Assembly: GCA_009775375.1 (NCBI GenBank)
Contig: VSPO01000062.1
Location: forward strand, 1-18,583
Direction: 5' to 3'
Origin: Muribaculaceae bacterium
GTDB lineage: Bacteria > Bacteroidota > Bacteroidia > Bacteroidales > Muribaculaceae
DNA: 18,583 nucleotides
Shown here: one piece after another, positions 7,162 to 14,811 of the stretch
How the letters are laid out: every line of letters begins with the position of its first letter
Numbering within the stretch: position 1 is the first letter of the stretch
The notes under the pieces: generated by a model
What the model was told of the DNA's origin: nothing
The model's database searches: none
What the model saw: the letters and a program-made list of their open reading frames with translations, nothing else
Program-made: the position numbers and the translations under genes

Positions 7162-8175
7162 ATGAAAAATCACCCTTGCACTCCGATAATTATTGCGGAA
7201 GCAGGAGTCAACCACAATGGTTCCTCCGAAATGACTCGCCGTCTCGTCGACGCCGCCGCCGAGGCAGGCGCCGACTACGTAAAATTCCAGACGTTCAAAG
7301 CAGAGTCTCTCGTCACTTCGTTAGGTCCCGCCGCCGAATATCAGAAGACCAACTGCAATGCTCTCTCTCAACTCGACATGCTCAGGAGCCTTGAACTGGG
7401 GTTTGATGATTTCAAGATGCTGAAGGAATATTGCGACAAAAAAGGAATTGGGTTTCTTTCCACGCCTTTCGATGCCGAGAGTATCGATTTCCTCTCCTCT
7501 ATGGGCTTGGACTATATGAAGATTCCATCTGGAGAAATTTCCAATCTTCCCTACCTCAAGAATGTGGCTGACACGGGCCTTCCCGTCATCATGTCTACAG
7601 GCATGTCGCGATTGGGAGACATAGAGTCGGCCTTAAGCGTGTTCTACGGCAAAGGATATACCGACCGCGACATAATATTGCTCCACTGCAATACGGAATA
7701 CCCCACCCCTTTTCAGGATGTAAATCTTAGGGCCATGACTGTCTTAAGGGATACTTTCGGTCTTCCCACAGGCTATTCCGACCACACCAAAGGCACGGAA
7801 GTGGCGATTGCGGCCACGGCATTGGGGGCATGCGTGATAGAGAAACATTTCACGCTCTCCAGATCGCTACCCGGCCCAGACCATGTCGCCTCGCTCCAAC
7901 CCGATGAATTGGCTGAGATGGTGGCGGCCATAAGAAACGTTGCCGTAGCTATTGGCTCGGGCGTGAAAAGGGTTACTGAGTCGGAACGTAAAAACATGGC
8001 CGTGGCCCGTAAAAGCATCGTTGCCGCCCGCGAAATAGAAGCGGGAGAGACATTCTCCGAGGAGAATCTGACCGTGAAGCGTCCGGGCGACGGATTGTCG
8101 CCCATGCTTTGGGACGACATCCTGGGAAGGAAAGCCCTGAGGAAGTTCCTCCCCGACGAACAAATTGAAATCTAA
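7162..8175 (+). CDS. neuB: NeuB-type nonulosonate (N-acetylneuraminate) synthase
   Basis: The product condenses phosphoenolpyruvate with ManNAc (or a related 6-deoxy sugar) to make a nine-carbon sialic-type acid. The ATG at 7162 gives 337 residues, the usual length; an open frame extends further upstream but lies inside neuD. The N-terminal TIM barrel shows IIAEAGVNHNG (10-20), KFQTFKAE (41-48), STPFD (100-104), IPSGEI (121-126), HCNTEYPTP (175-183), GYSDHT (204-209, metal-binding His208) and EKHFTL (227-232, metal-binding His229). The C-terminal SAF/antifreeze-like domain (about 275-337) includes ARKSIVAAREI and KRPGDGLSP. Sequence alone does not separate Neu5Ac from legionaminic acid synthases. 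Absence of the aminotransferase and dehydratase genes of the legionaminate route nearby mildly favours Neu5Ac. Confidence 0.92.
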   Translation: MKNHPCTPIIIAEAGVNHNGSSEMTRRLVDAAAEAGADYVKFQTFKAESLVTSLGPAAEYQKTNCNALSQLDMLRSLELGFDDFKMLKEYCDKKGIGFLSTPFDAESIDFLSSMGLDYMKIPSGEISNLPYLKNVADTGLPVIMSTGMSRLGDIESALSVFYGKGYTDRDIILLHCNTEYPTPFQDVNLRAMTVLRDTFGLPTGYSDHTKGTEVAIAATALGACVIEKHFTLSRSLPGPDHVASLQPDELAEMVAAIRNVAVAIGSGVKRVTESERKNMAVARKSIVAAREIEAGETFSEENLTVKRPGDGLSPMLWDDILGRKALRKFLPDEQIEI

Positions 8176-8191
8176 GAGTGTGTTTGAATTT

Positions 8192-9355
8192 ATGAGAAAG
8201 ATATGCTTCATCACGGGCACACGTGCCGACTATGGAATAATGGCCCCGCTTATGCGAAGGGTGAAGGATTCAACGGAATGCGAATTGCAGGTCGTGGCCA
8301 CCAACATGCATCTCTCGCCGGAGTTCGGCATGACGGCCAATGAAATTGAGGCCGACGGTTTCAGAATCGATGCCCGCGTGGAGTCTCTTCTGTCGGCCGA
8401 TACTCCCTCCGCCACCATAAAATCGATGGGACTTACGCAAATCGGTCTTGCCGATGCTTTGGCAAGGCTGCGCCCCGATCTTATTGTGATTCTCGGCGAC
8501 AGATATGAGATGCTCGCGGCTGCCTCTGCTGCTCTTATATTCCGAATCCCTGTCGCGCATCTCTATGGAGGAGAAACCACGGAAGGTGCGTACGACGATT
8601 CTATCCGCCATGCCATCACTAAACTGTCGTGGCTGCACTTCACCTCCACCGAACTCTATGCACGGAGAATCCTGCAGATGGGCGAGGCTCCGGATAGAAT
8701 CTGGCATGTAGGCTCACTCGGAGTGGACAATATCCGCAACGAGCAATTCCTTTCCCTCAGCGAAGTGGAGGATTCAATCGGGTTCCATTTGGGAGATAAA
8801 TATGTCGTGGCGACTTTCCATCCCACCACCACTCAGCCCGGAGAGGAGGAACGACAGACCGCCAACCTGCTGTCGGCCCTCAATACAATCATAGAGAAAG
8901 GCTACAAAGTGGTTTTCACGATGCCCAATTCCGACACGGGCGGACGCAAGGTGGCGCACATGATTTCCCGATGGGCCGCCGAAAGAAGCGGGAGTGTAAG
9001 AGCCGTGGAATCCCTTGGCCGACGCAGGTTTTATTCTGTCATGAAGAACGCACACGCCATAGTGGGAAATTCCTCAAGCGGGCTGATAGAGGCCCCTTCG
9101 TTCGGCATACCTACCCTCAACATCGGCGACCGTCAAAAAGGGAGAGCGAGAGGAGCATCTGTAATCGACGTTGCCGCTGATCATGCTTCAATAGTCAAAG
9201 GTCTTGAAAAGGCTCTCGATCCTGATTTCAGGAAAACGATTTCGGAAGTATCCGGCCTGAATCCTTATGAGAAGGCGGGCACTCTTGACGCAATTTTCAA
9301 TCGCCTTGTGGCAGCTCCCATAACCGGGACAAAAACATTTATCGACTTGGATTGA
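8192..9355 (+). CDS. neuC: NeuC-type hydrolysing UDP-GlcNAc 2-epimerase
   Basis: The product hydrolyses UDP-GlcNAc while inverting C2, releasing ManNAc for NeuB. The ATG at 8192 gives 387 residues starting MRKICFITGTRADYG, the normal N-terminus; an in-frame codon at 8165 overlaps the neuB end and is not used here. The GT-B fold is indicated by GTRADYG (9-15), LGDRYEML (101-108), HLYGGETTEGAYDDSIRHAI (123-142, family catalytic acid and His residues), FHPTT (209-213), and NSSSGLIEAPSFGIPTLNIG (293-312, UDP-binding loop). It is the third gene of the neuD-neuB-neuC set. neuA, which makes the CMP-sugar, does not follow; the next gene is an unrelated exported hydrolase. Confidence 0.92.
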   Translation: MRKICFITGTRADYGIMAPLMRRVKDSTECELQVVATNMHLSPEFGMTANEIEADGFRIDARVESLLSADTPSATIKSMGLTQIGLADALARLRPDLIVILGDRYEMLAAASAALIFRIPVAHLYGGETTEGAYDDSIRHAITKLSWLHFTSTELYARRILQMGEAPDRIWHVGSLGVDNIRNEQFLSLSEVEDSIGFHLGDKYVVATFHPTTTQPGEEERQTANLLSALNTIIEKGYKVVFTMPNSDTGGRKVAHMISRWAAERSGSVRAVESLGRRRFYSVMKNAHAIVGNSSSGLIEAPSFGIPTLNIGDRQKGRARGASVIDVAADHASIVKGLEKALDPDFRKTISEVSGLNPYEKAGTLDAIFNRLVAAPITGTKTFIDLD

Positions 9356-9417
9356 CAACCTATTGGGGTGTTGGATTGTTGTAAGTATGATAAACACACA
9401 TCATATAACACAACACT

Positions 9418-10461
9418 ATGAACACACTTAAATCCATAGCCGTGGCATCCGCGCTCGGGATTGCGGCTTTTTTCTCTCCCAATTCCGAGGCTTGTTCACG
9501 CGTATTATACAAAGGGATCGACTCTCTCTATGTCGTGGGGAGGTCGCTTGATTGGAAAACACCCATACCTACGAATCTTTATGTCTATCCGGCGGGTATT
9601 CAGAAAGTGGGGTCCGACAAACCCGGGGCCGTGTCCTGGACTTCCAAATATGGCGCAGTCTATGCCGTGGGCTACGACGGAGGAGTCACGGAAGGAATGA
9701 ACGAGAAAGGACTCGTGGTCAACGGCCTCTTTTGCAAAGGGACAGTGTATAATAATTCCGAGACAGAAAAAAGGCCTCCCATGTCGCTTGCCATGTTCGT
9801 GGCTTGGCTACTCGACATGAATGCCACCACGGATGAGGCTGTGGCCGTGCTTAAGAAGCATGACTTCTCTATCGGAGGCGCCACTTTCGATGGCGGCACT
9901 GTCTCCGCCCTTCATTGGGGAATAACCGACGCCTCCGGGAAATCTGCGATAATTGAATTCGACCATGGAGAGATCAGGACCTACGACATGGAAGACTTCC
10001 AGGCCATGACAAACGATCCCAACTGGCCGGCAATGACTGCCATCCTCAACTACTGGAACAAAATCGGGGGACAGCATATGCTACCGGGCACGGTCAGCAG
10101 TCCCGACCGCTGCGTTCGCGCCAACTATTTCGCACATCATGTTGAGAAGACTGCCGACCCGTTCCTTGGCGTCAGCATCACGAGGAGCATCCTTGTCAAC
10201 GCCAGCGTGCCCTATACGTATCAAATCCAGGGTGAACCCAACGTCTCGTCTACTCAGTGGCGCTCTTTCGCTGATTTGAAATACCGTCGCTACTATTTCG
10301 ATATTGTGACCAACATGGGCTATTATTTCATCGACCTCACGAAATGCGATCTGCGTCCGGGAGCCTCTGTCATGAAGCTCGACACTTCTAAGGAAACCCT
10401 GCTCGTAGGCGAAGCCAACGCAGTCCTGAAAAAAAGCGACCCCTTCAAGCCAATGTATTGA
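9418..10461 (+). CDS. Exported choloylglycine hydrolase-family (linear amide C-N) hydrolase
   Basis: This 347-residue N-terminal-nucleophile (Ntn) hydrolase belongs to the family of bile salt hydrolases and penicillin V acylases. A signal peptide (1-25) ends in SEA, and cleavage exposes Cys26 as the N-terminal nucleophile. Spacing to other active-site residues agrees with the family: Arg42 and Asp45 in GRSLDW lie 16 and 19 residues after the Cys, as in bile salt hydrolases. GMNEKGLVVNGL (93-104), Asn199 in TNDPNW and the Arg pair in DRCVR (231/234) are also present. The enzyme should act in the periplasm or at the surface. Whether it prefers conjugated bile salts, penicillin V, N-acyl homoserine lactones or other amides cannot be decided by reading. 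It starts 62 bases after neuC on the same strand and ends at a strong hairpin. Confidence 0.88.
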   Translation: MNTLKSIAVASALGIAAFFSPNSEACSRVLYKGIDSLYVVGRSLDWKTPIPTNLYVYPAGIQKVGSDKPGAVSWTSKYGAVYAVGYDGGVTEGMNEKGLVVNGLFCKGTVYNNSETEKRPPMSLAMFVAWLLDMNATTDEAVAVLKKHDFSIGGATFDGGTVSALHWGITDASGKSAIIEFDHGEIRTYDMEDFQAMTNDPNWPAMTAILNYWNKIGGQHMLPGTVSSPDRCVRANYFAHHVEKTADPFLGVSITRSILVNASVPYTYQIQGEPNVSSTQWRSFADLKYRRYYFDIVTNMGYYFIDLTKCDLRPGASVMKLDTSKETLLVGEANAVLKKSDPFKPMY

Positions 10462-10497
10462 TGACTTTTCAGCTTCGGTCCTGACGACCGCATATCC

Positions 10498-10560
10498 GCA
10501 AACAACCACGATAAGGGCGGCGACAATCAGATTGTCGCCGCCCTTATCGTGGTTGTTTGC
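10498..10560. terminator. Perfect 30-bp-stem hairpin between convergent genes
   Basis: Bases 10498-10527 and 10531-10560 are exact reverse complements separated by the three bases CAG, including the GC-rich core GGGCGGCGACAAT. It lies between the plus-strand hydrolase (stop 10461) and the minus-strand M48 gene (stop 10573), so it can end transcription from both sides. There is no clear T-run on either side; the length and perfection of the stem are notable. Confidence 0.8.
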
Positions 10561-10572
10561 GCTTTTGATGGC

Positions 10573-11358
10573 TTACGGACGCGTGTAGCCGTCAGCCTGA
10601 CATCTCTTCGTCATTGCCTCGATACGCTTCTTGGTGTCGGGATGCGAAGAAAACATCTTTTGAATGTAGCTTTGCTGAGCGGCATCACCCTCAAGGCTTT
10701 GCAGCTTTTCAAACGACTTGACGATTCCCCAGGGATTGTGGCCTTTTGAGACGAGGAAATCATAGCCGCAATCGTCGGCCTCTTTCTCCTGCTTCTGAGA
10801 ATATTTGGCGTTGAGAAGCGACTGGCCGAGAGAGCCGAGCTGCGATTCTGTCAAGGCTGCGGCTTTTCCGCCGGTGGAGGCAATGGCGTCTTTCAACGCC
10901 CCTGTAAGGAGCTCGTTCTTAAAAGCGTTTTTTGAGTGATGCTTGAGGACGTGGCCGATCTCATGACCGATCACTCCCATCAATTCGTCATCATCCATGA
11001 TGTCCATAAGAGAGGAGAACACCCTTACGCTGCCGTCAGGACATGCGAATGCATTCACATCGATCACGTTGTAGACCTTGAAATTCAATGGAATCCCGTC
11101 GGCATCGGTGATGCCCTCAGTCAGTTTGCGCAGACGCTGTGTGTAGGGGTCGTCTTCCGGAAGCACCGGATTGTTCTTATCCATCCAGTCGACCGACTCC
11201 TTTACGTAGGCTGCCATCTGCGCATCGGTCAGCGTGAATGCCTGCACTGCTTTTGTGGCTCCGCCTATAGCTTTTTTCAGATTAAACTGAGCAAAAGCAG
11301 GAGTCGCGGTCCCTATCAGAGCGACCGCCATGACAATTCTTAAGATTACTCTTTTCAT
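10573..11358 (-). CDS. Secreted M48-family zinc metalloprotease
   Basis: This 261-residue protein has a clean signal peptide (MKRVILRIVMAVALIGTATP, cleavage after AFA at 23). The M48 peptidase domain includes NAFACPDG (102-109, the strand preceding the active site), the zinc motif HEIGH (132-136) and the third zinc ligand Glu191 in the ExxAD motif EKEAD, followed by GYDFLVSKG. The end SSHPDTKKRIEAM is the usual C-terminal motif. Relatives such as LoiP and BepA act in periplasmic quality control of outer-membrane proteins, and a similar role is likely here. It has no TPR extension and no lipobox. The gene is convergent with the choloylglycine-hydrolase-like gene and shares its hairpin. No convincing -33/-7 pair was seen in the 229 bases between it and the next, divergent gene. 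Confidence 0.9.
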   Translation of the reverse strand: MKRVILRIVMAVALIGTATPAFAQFNLKKAIGGATKAVQAFTLTDAQMAAYVKESVDWMDKNNPVLPEDDPYTQRLRKLTEGITDADGIPLNFKVYNVIDVNAFACPDGSVRVFSSLMDIMDDDELMGVIGHEIGHVLKHHSKNAFKNELLTGALKDAIASTGGKAAALTESQLGSLGQSLLNAKYSQKQEKEADDCGYDFLVSKGHNPWGIVKSFEKLQSLEGDAAQQSYIQKMFSSHPDTKKRIEAMTKRCQADGYTRP

Positions 11359-11587
11359 TGATGTTTTTTTATTGTAATTTTGCGATTATAAATCGTGACT
11401 GACAAATAGGTCAAACTAATCAATCCTCTCAGGCATGACAAGGTCGTTGGATCAAGTTATTGAGTGTACGGTTTTTCACATCATCGAACGTGGTATGCAA
11501 AACAAGACTACATATTATCCGGATTGACTTGACCACCAACTCTGTTGCCGATTGAATCTCATTACAAAATTACAAATTTTTCTTCAT

Positions 11588-12214
11588 ATGACGAAATCAA
11601 TCTGTAAAGATTCTTGGAGAACTTTCTTAGGATGCGTGATTCTTTTTCTTTGCATCATGATGATTGCGGGGACCGTCTCTCTTTCAGCCTCCACGTTGGC
11701 CTCTCCATCTATACCCATTGCCATTGCCGTGATTCTCGCGGCGATATCGGCGATTCCTCTCTACAGGATGTGGAAATGGCTGACTCGCTCAGAGAATTTC
11801 CTGCCCAATTTCATATGCCATTTGATTGTATTTTCATCGGCCTTTTCATTCTCTATCTATGCTCTCAACTTTGCTTTTCCCCAGGAGGGCACAAGATATC
11901 AAATCAAGGCAACTGTTGAAAAGAAGATATCGAAGACCCGTCATCATTCGAAAAGAGTGGGACGCCGATACACGACGCAGGGTGAGCCTTATAAGGTCTA
12001 CGAAATTGAGGTCAGGCTTCCCGACAGCGTAAAAAAAGACTTTTCCGTTAACGTCGAAAGATATATATACTCCCATAAGGGAGACACCGTCATCCTGAAC
12101 GCTGAAAAAGGGATGTTCGGAATCGTGACTCTAAGACTTGATCCTGAAATAAAGCGACCCAAACCCAAACCCCGCCGGCACCGCAACCTAAAATTGCAAG
12201 ATCAGTTTTATTAA
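11588..12214 (+). CDS. Unrecognised three-TM membrane protein with a basic C-terminal domain
   Basis: The ATG at 11588 gives 208 residues; a TTG 36 bases upstream would add a weak leader and is not preferred. Three hydrophobic segments lie at about 12-34, 39-60 and 74-97. They are followed by a soluble beta-rich domain (104-185: YQIKATVEKKI, YKVYEIEVRLP, GDTVILNAEKGMFGIVTL) and a very basic Pro/Lys/Arg tail (186-200). With three TM segments and a basic stretch after the first at 60-67, the soluble domain most likely faces the periplasm, but this is inferred. I recognise no family. The local sequence is AT-richer than its neighbours. Its 3' end overlaps a broken reading frame on the opposite strand. 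Function unknown. Confidence 0.65.
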   Translation: MTKSICKDSWRTFLGCVILFLCIMMIAGTVSLSASTLASPSIPIAIAVILAAISAIPLYRMWKWLTRSENFLPNFICHLIVFSSAFSFSIYALNFAFPQEGTRYQIKATVEKKISKTRHHSKRVGRRYTTQGEPYKVYEIEVRLPDSVKKDFSVNVERYIYSHKGDTVILNAEKGMFGIVTLRLDPEIKRPKPKPRRHRNLKLQDQFY

Positions 12215-12336
12215 ATATGCGACGTACAGAGCCACGAGGATTCCACCCGCCCATCTTCCTATGCGGCGTGCCACTATACTGAGCAGACATAAAATAGTGC
12301 CAGCCCTACAAGAAAGAATAGAATGTCGTGGAACAT
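12188..12336 (-). pseudogene. Broken small two-TM membrane protein
   Basis: On the minus strand an ATG at 12336 opens a 20-codon frame of very hydrophobic residues (MFHDILFFLVGLALFYVCSV) closed by a TAG at 12274-12276. In the next frame, from about 12280 to a TAG at 12188-12190, the sequence reads IVARRIGRWAGGILVALYVA then YLIKLILQF, another TM-like segment with a basic connector. Joined by a one- or two-base correction near 12275-12280, the two would make a mini-protein of about 48 residues with two TM helices. It overlaps the 3' end of the convergent membrane-protein gene by 27 bases. The reading rests on composition only. Confidence 0.35.
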
Positions 12337-12506
12337 AACGTGGAATTATAATAGTTGAGGACGCCAATCGTCATGTCCAACAGAACAGGGAATAAACGCC
12401 CTTTATAATAACAACGTCTCTACAATCTATTCGTTCATTGCCGTTGCTTTATATTCTGCCTGCTCCCATAGAGCGCAATTTACAATCAACCGGGAGCATG
12501 ACTCTT
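12337..12506. other. Intergenic stretch with a coding-like tail, otherwise featureless
   Basis: Together with the broken mini-gene this makes a ~290-base gap between 12214 and 12507. On the minus strand, overlapping the M23 stop in another frame, 12510-12427 reads LEESCSRLIVNCALWEQAEY then KATAMNE and stops. It looks protein-like but has no ATG, GTG or TTG at a sensible place. No strong terminator follows the M23 gene; only a weak stem with a 4-bp GC-rich core (AGGG/CCCT) is present near 12385-12400. Confidence 0.3.
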
Positions 12507-13565
12507 CTAACGTAGTTTCAACATCGTCCCCGACTTCAGCTGTGTCTCTTCGGTTATGAAGTTCAGTTGACACAAACGCAATGTAGTGATGCCTGCCCTT
12601 TCGGCTATCTCTGCGACGGTGTCGCCCGGACGGACAATGTAGGTTTTCTTATCTTCAAGCGACATTCTTGCCCCATTGAATCCCGTCGCGATTACCCTTT
12701 GTTTCTCCTTGGCTTTTTCAGCCACCATATTCCTGTAGCCTTTGGCAAATCCGGAGGAAAAGTCAAACACGGTGCGCGGGTCGAGAGCCGTCCCCATGTA
12801 TCTTGTCTCGAAATGCAGATGCGGGCCGGTGGAGCGTCCGGTGTTGCCGCTAAGCGCAATCGGCTGCCCGGCCGCCACCTTGTCTCCCTTTCCGACGAGC
12901 GAGAGCGTAAGATGGGCATAGCGGGTCTCCATGCCATTGTCATGGCGCACCACCACGTAATGTCCGTATCCATTCCTTTCATACCCTACTCTTTCAATAT
13001 AGCCGGCAAGGGCGGAACGCACAGTGTCGCCTTGCTCCATCGCGATATCTATCCCTTTATGAAGACGTCCGTATTTAGCGCGGTAGCCGAATTCGGAGGT
13101 TATCCTCCCCCATTCCGGAGTATAAAGCGAACCTTGGAAGCCGGGATGGCGATTCACTCCCGAATAAAATTCTGCGGAAGGCTGTCCAACGAATCCGTTC
13201 TGATAAAATCCGCCGGCCGAAAATGCAAGCGAAACATAGTTGAGGGAATTTATCGGAGAAACTACAGAATTGCCGTCAGCTCCCTGCTCTCCGACATACG
13301 ACAGGGATGAACCTATTCCAAAGGGATCGGCCACTGCCCCGAGCGCACCGAGCACTCCCTCATCTCCCGATGTCGATTCGGCTCCCGGCTGTGTCGCAAT
13401 CTCTGTCAATGCTCCAAGCCATTCCCTGCTGCCGGACTCGGATGTCGCAACGTTTTTTCCAGACTCAGAGATGATATAAGAAAAGATGTCTGTCTGGGCT
13501 TGTGAAGATACACACAAGCCACAGACAGACGCCATGCAAACTACTACGCGAGAGAGTATGTTCAT
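12507..13565 (-). CDS. M23 peptidoglycan endopeptidase with C-terminal LysM
   Basis: This 352-residue secreted protein has a signal peptide ending SQA at about residue 23. A linker of low complexity (30-145, rich in Gly/Ser/Glu) precedes the M23 (lysostaphin/LytM) domain at about 155-270. Zinc ligands are His169 and Asp173 in RLHKGIDIA and His251 in GPHLHFE; His218 (YAHL) and His249 complete the site, so the enzyme should be active. The LysM domain (about 308-352, TYIVRPGDTVAEIAERAG) binds the glycan strand. It is the last gene of the wza-wzz-M23 operon, only six bases after the wzz stop. Such a peptidase could open peptidoglycan for assembly of the polysaccharide export machine; that role is inferred from the operon. 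Confidence 0.92.
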   Translation of the reverse strand: MNILSRVVVCMASVCGLCVSSQAQTDIFSYIISESGKNVATSESGSREWLGALTEIATQPGAESTSGDEGVLGALGAVADPFGIGSSLSYVGEQGADGNSVVSPINSLNYVSLAFSAGGFYQNGFVGQPSAEFYSGVNRHPGFQGSLYTPEWGRITSEFGYRAKYGRLHKGIDIAMEQGDTVRSALAGYIERVGYERNGYGHYVVVRHDNGMETRYAHLTLSLVGKGDKVAAGQPIALSGNTGRSTGPHLHFETRYMGTALDPRTVFDFSSGFAKGYRNMVAEKAKEKQRVIATGFNGARMSLEDKKTYIVRPGDTVAEIAERAGITTLRLCQLNFITEETQLKSGTMLKLR

Positions 13566-13571
13566 ATTCCG

Positions 13572-14714
13572 TTAATCTTTAGGCAATTCTTTAGGGGAGC
13601 CGGATGATAATTTGCCCTGCTCCATTCCTATCTTCTTTCTCTCCATAATCAGAGGGGCAATGAAGAGAATCCAGGCTGCACAAGCCACGAAAGCAAGGAA
13701 AGTGAAGCCTGCGAGAATCATGAATTTCTTGGGGCTTGATGCTTTCACAGGCACCGTGGCCGGAGTCACGACCGCATATACAGGCGTGTTTTCCTGCACC
13801 CTTGCCTGAGCCTTCTGCACTTGCTGGGCCGTCTGGTTGTAGAGATTGAAAGCAAGTGTCGCCTCGTTCTCAAGACGGTCGCGCATGGTCTGTGCGGAAT
13901 GGAAAGCAAGACTCTGGTTGCGGTCGAGATAATCGGCATACCGTTGCTGGGCCTTATAGTAATTGTTTTTAGCCTCCTCATTCAGTTTTTCGGCATACTT
14001 AAGGTCATTACGAGCCTTGTTCGTACGATAATCCGTGATATATTCCTGCAGACGGGCCACCACCGTATCTGCAAGGATAGCAGATATACGGGGATCCTGC
14101 ATCGTCACGTCGATGGTGACGACACTGGTCTTCTGGTCGACTGAAGCACTGACTCTTCTGTTGAGGGCTTCCACGAGCTGGCTCTCATCAAGGGTCAGCT
14201 GGAAATTATCGAGCTTATGGTCGCCTGGAACTTCCTCCTTCGTCTTTAAAAGCCCGATCAGCTTACCCGGCACACCTAAGACGGCACTCCACCAAGGCGC
14301 GGAAGTCTCCTCTTCAAGAAACTGGCGCACAGTCATGATGTTGCCATCCTCCTTGGTCTGCACTTCCACGTCGAAAAGACTTGTCGTGAAGGGAACCGAG
14401 CTGACCACGTCGGGATAAAGCTGAGGATATACCGCGTCAGCTCCTGACGCGTTACCCGCTGACAGGCCCGCCATCGAAGCGAGAGCCCCGAGGCTGCCGC
14501 CGCTGGCCTTTGCATCTGTGATTTCCGGAGAGAGCTTCACGGAGGTGGAGTATTCCTTCGGAATGCTGAAGGCGATTACCAAACCGACCACCGCGCCGCA
14601 CACCGACCAAATCGCAAGCTTCTTCCTCTGGGCCCACAATTTTGAAGCAAGTTCAAGAAGGTCGATCTCCTTCTCCTCTTCTTCATGATTTTTCCTTATA
14701 TCGTTGTCTTCCAT
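13572..14714 (-). CDS. wzz: Wzz-type polysaccharide co-polymerase / chain-length regulator
   Basis: This 380-residue inner-membrane protein has the polysaccharide co-polymerase layout: an acidic cytosolic N-terminus (1-30), TM1 at about 32-51, a large periplasmic domain with a long coiled-coil-like region (about 230-310, rich in K/E/Q/A), a Pro/Ser segment VPVKASSPKK just before TM2 (about 331-356), and a short cytosolic tail. No Walker motifs or Tyr-rich tail are present, so it lacks the BY-kinase half. It should set the chain length of the polymer exported by the Wza protein encoded just upstream. The wza-wzz gap of 96 bases contains a heptanucleotide array. Confidence 0.88.
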   Translation of the reverse strand: MEDNDIRKNHEEEEKEIDLLELASKLWAQRKKLAIWSVCGAVVGLVIAFSIPKEYSTSVKLSPEITDAKASGGSLGALASMAGLSAGNASGADAVYPQLYPDVVSSVPFTTSLFDVEVQTKEDGNIMTVRQFLEEETSAPWWSAVLGVPGKLIGLLKTKEEVPGDHKLDNFQLTLDESQLVEALNRRVSASVDQKTSVVTIDVTMQDPRISAILADTVVARLQEYITDYRTNKARNDLKYAEKLNEEAKNNYYKAQQRYADYLDRNQSLAFHSAQTMRDRLENEATLAFNLYNQTAQQVQKAQARVQENTPVYAVVTPATVPVKASSPKKFMILAGFTFLAFVACAAWILFIAPLIMERKKIGMEQGKLSSGSPKELPKD

Positions 14715-14762
14715 TTATTCAAAAAAGTTCTTCTATAGGCCGGATTCTGTTTTTCTATAACC

Positions 14763-14811
14763 AAATCCTTAATATTTTATCCTTAATGCTTGATACTTTA
14801 TCCTTAATACT
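14763..14811. repeat. Degenerate heptanucleotide tandem array between wza and wzz
   Basis: Seven consecutive 7-base units fit TNATNCT with a few changes: units begin at 14763, 14770, 14777, 14784, 14791, 14798 and 14805. TTATCCT occurs twice (14777, 14798), and TAATGCT, TGATACT and TAATACT are one or two changes away. The last unit reaches the first base of the wza stop codon. No protein is encoded. Copy number could vary by slippage, changing the distance between wza and wzz on the transcript. Confidence 0.75.

Noticed and set aside
9363..9389. Promoter for the choloylglycine-hydrolase-family gene (TTG, then TAAGTATG)
   Set aside because: The -7 box has a mismatch in the TTTG core and spacing is 16 bases; too weak to list.
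11359..11587. Divergent promoters between the M48 gene and the membrane-protein gene
   Set aside because: Several TA-TTTG-like strings occur (for example TAATTTTG at 11375-11382 on the plus strand), but none has a -33 element at proper spacing in front of the right gene.
12567..13310. 247-codon plus-strand frame opposite the M23 gene
   Set aside because: Lies over a gene with a complete zinc site and LysM; no domain of its own.
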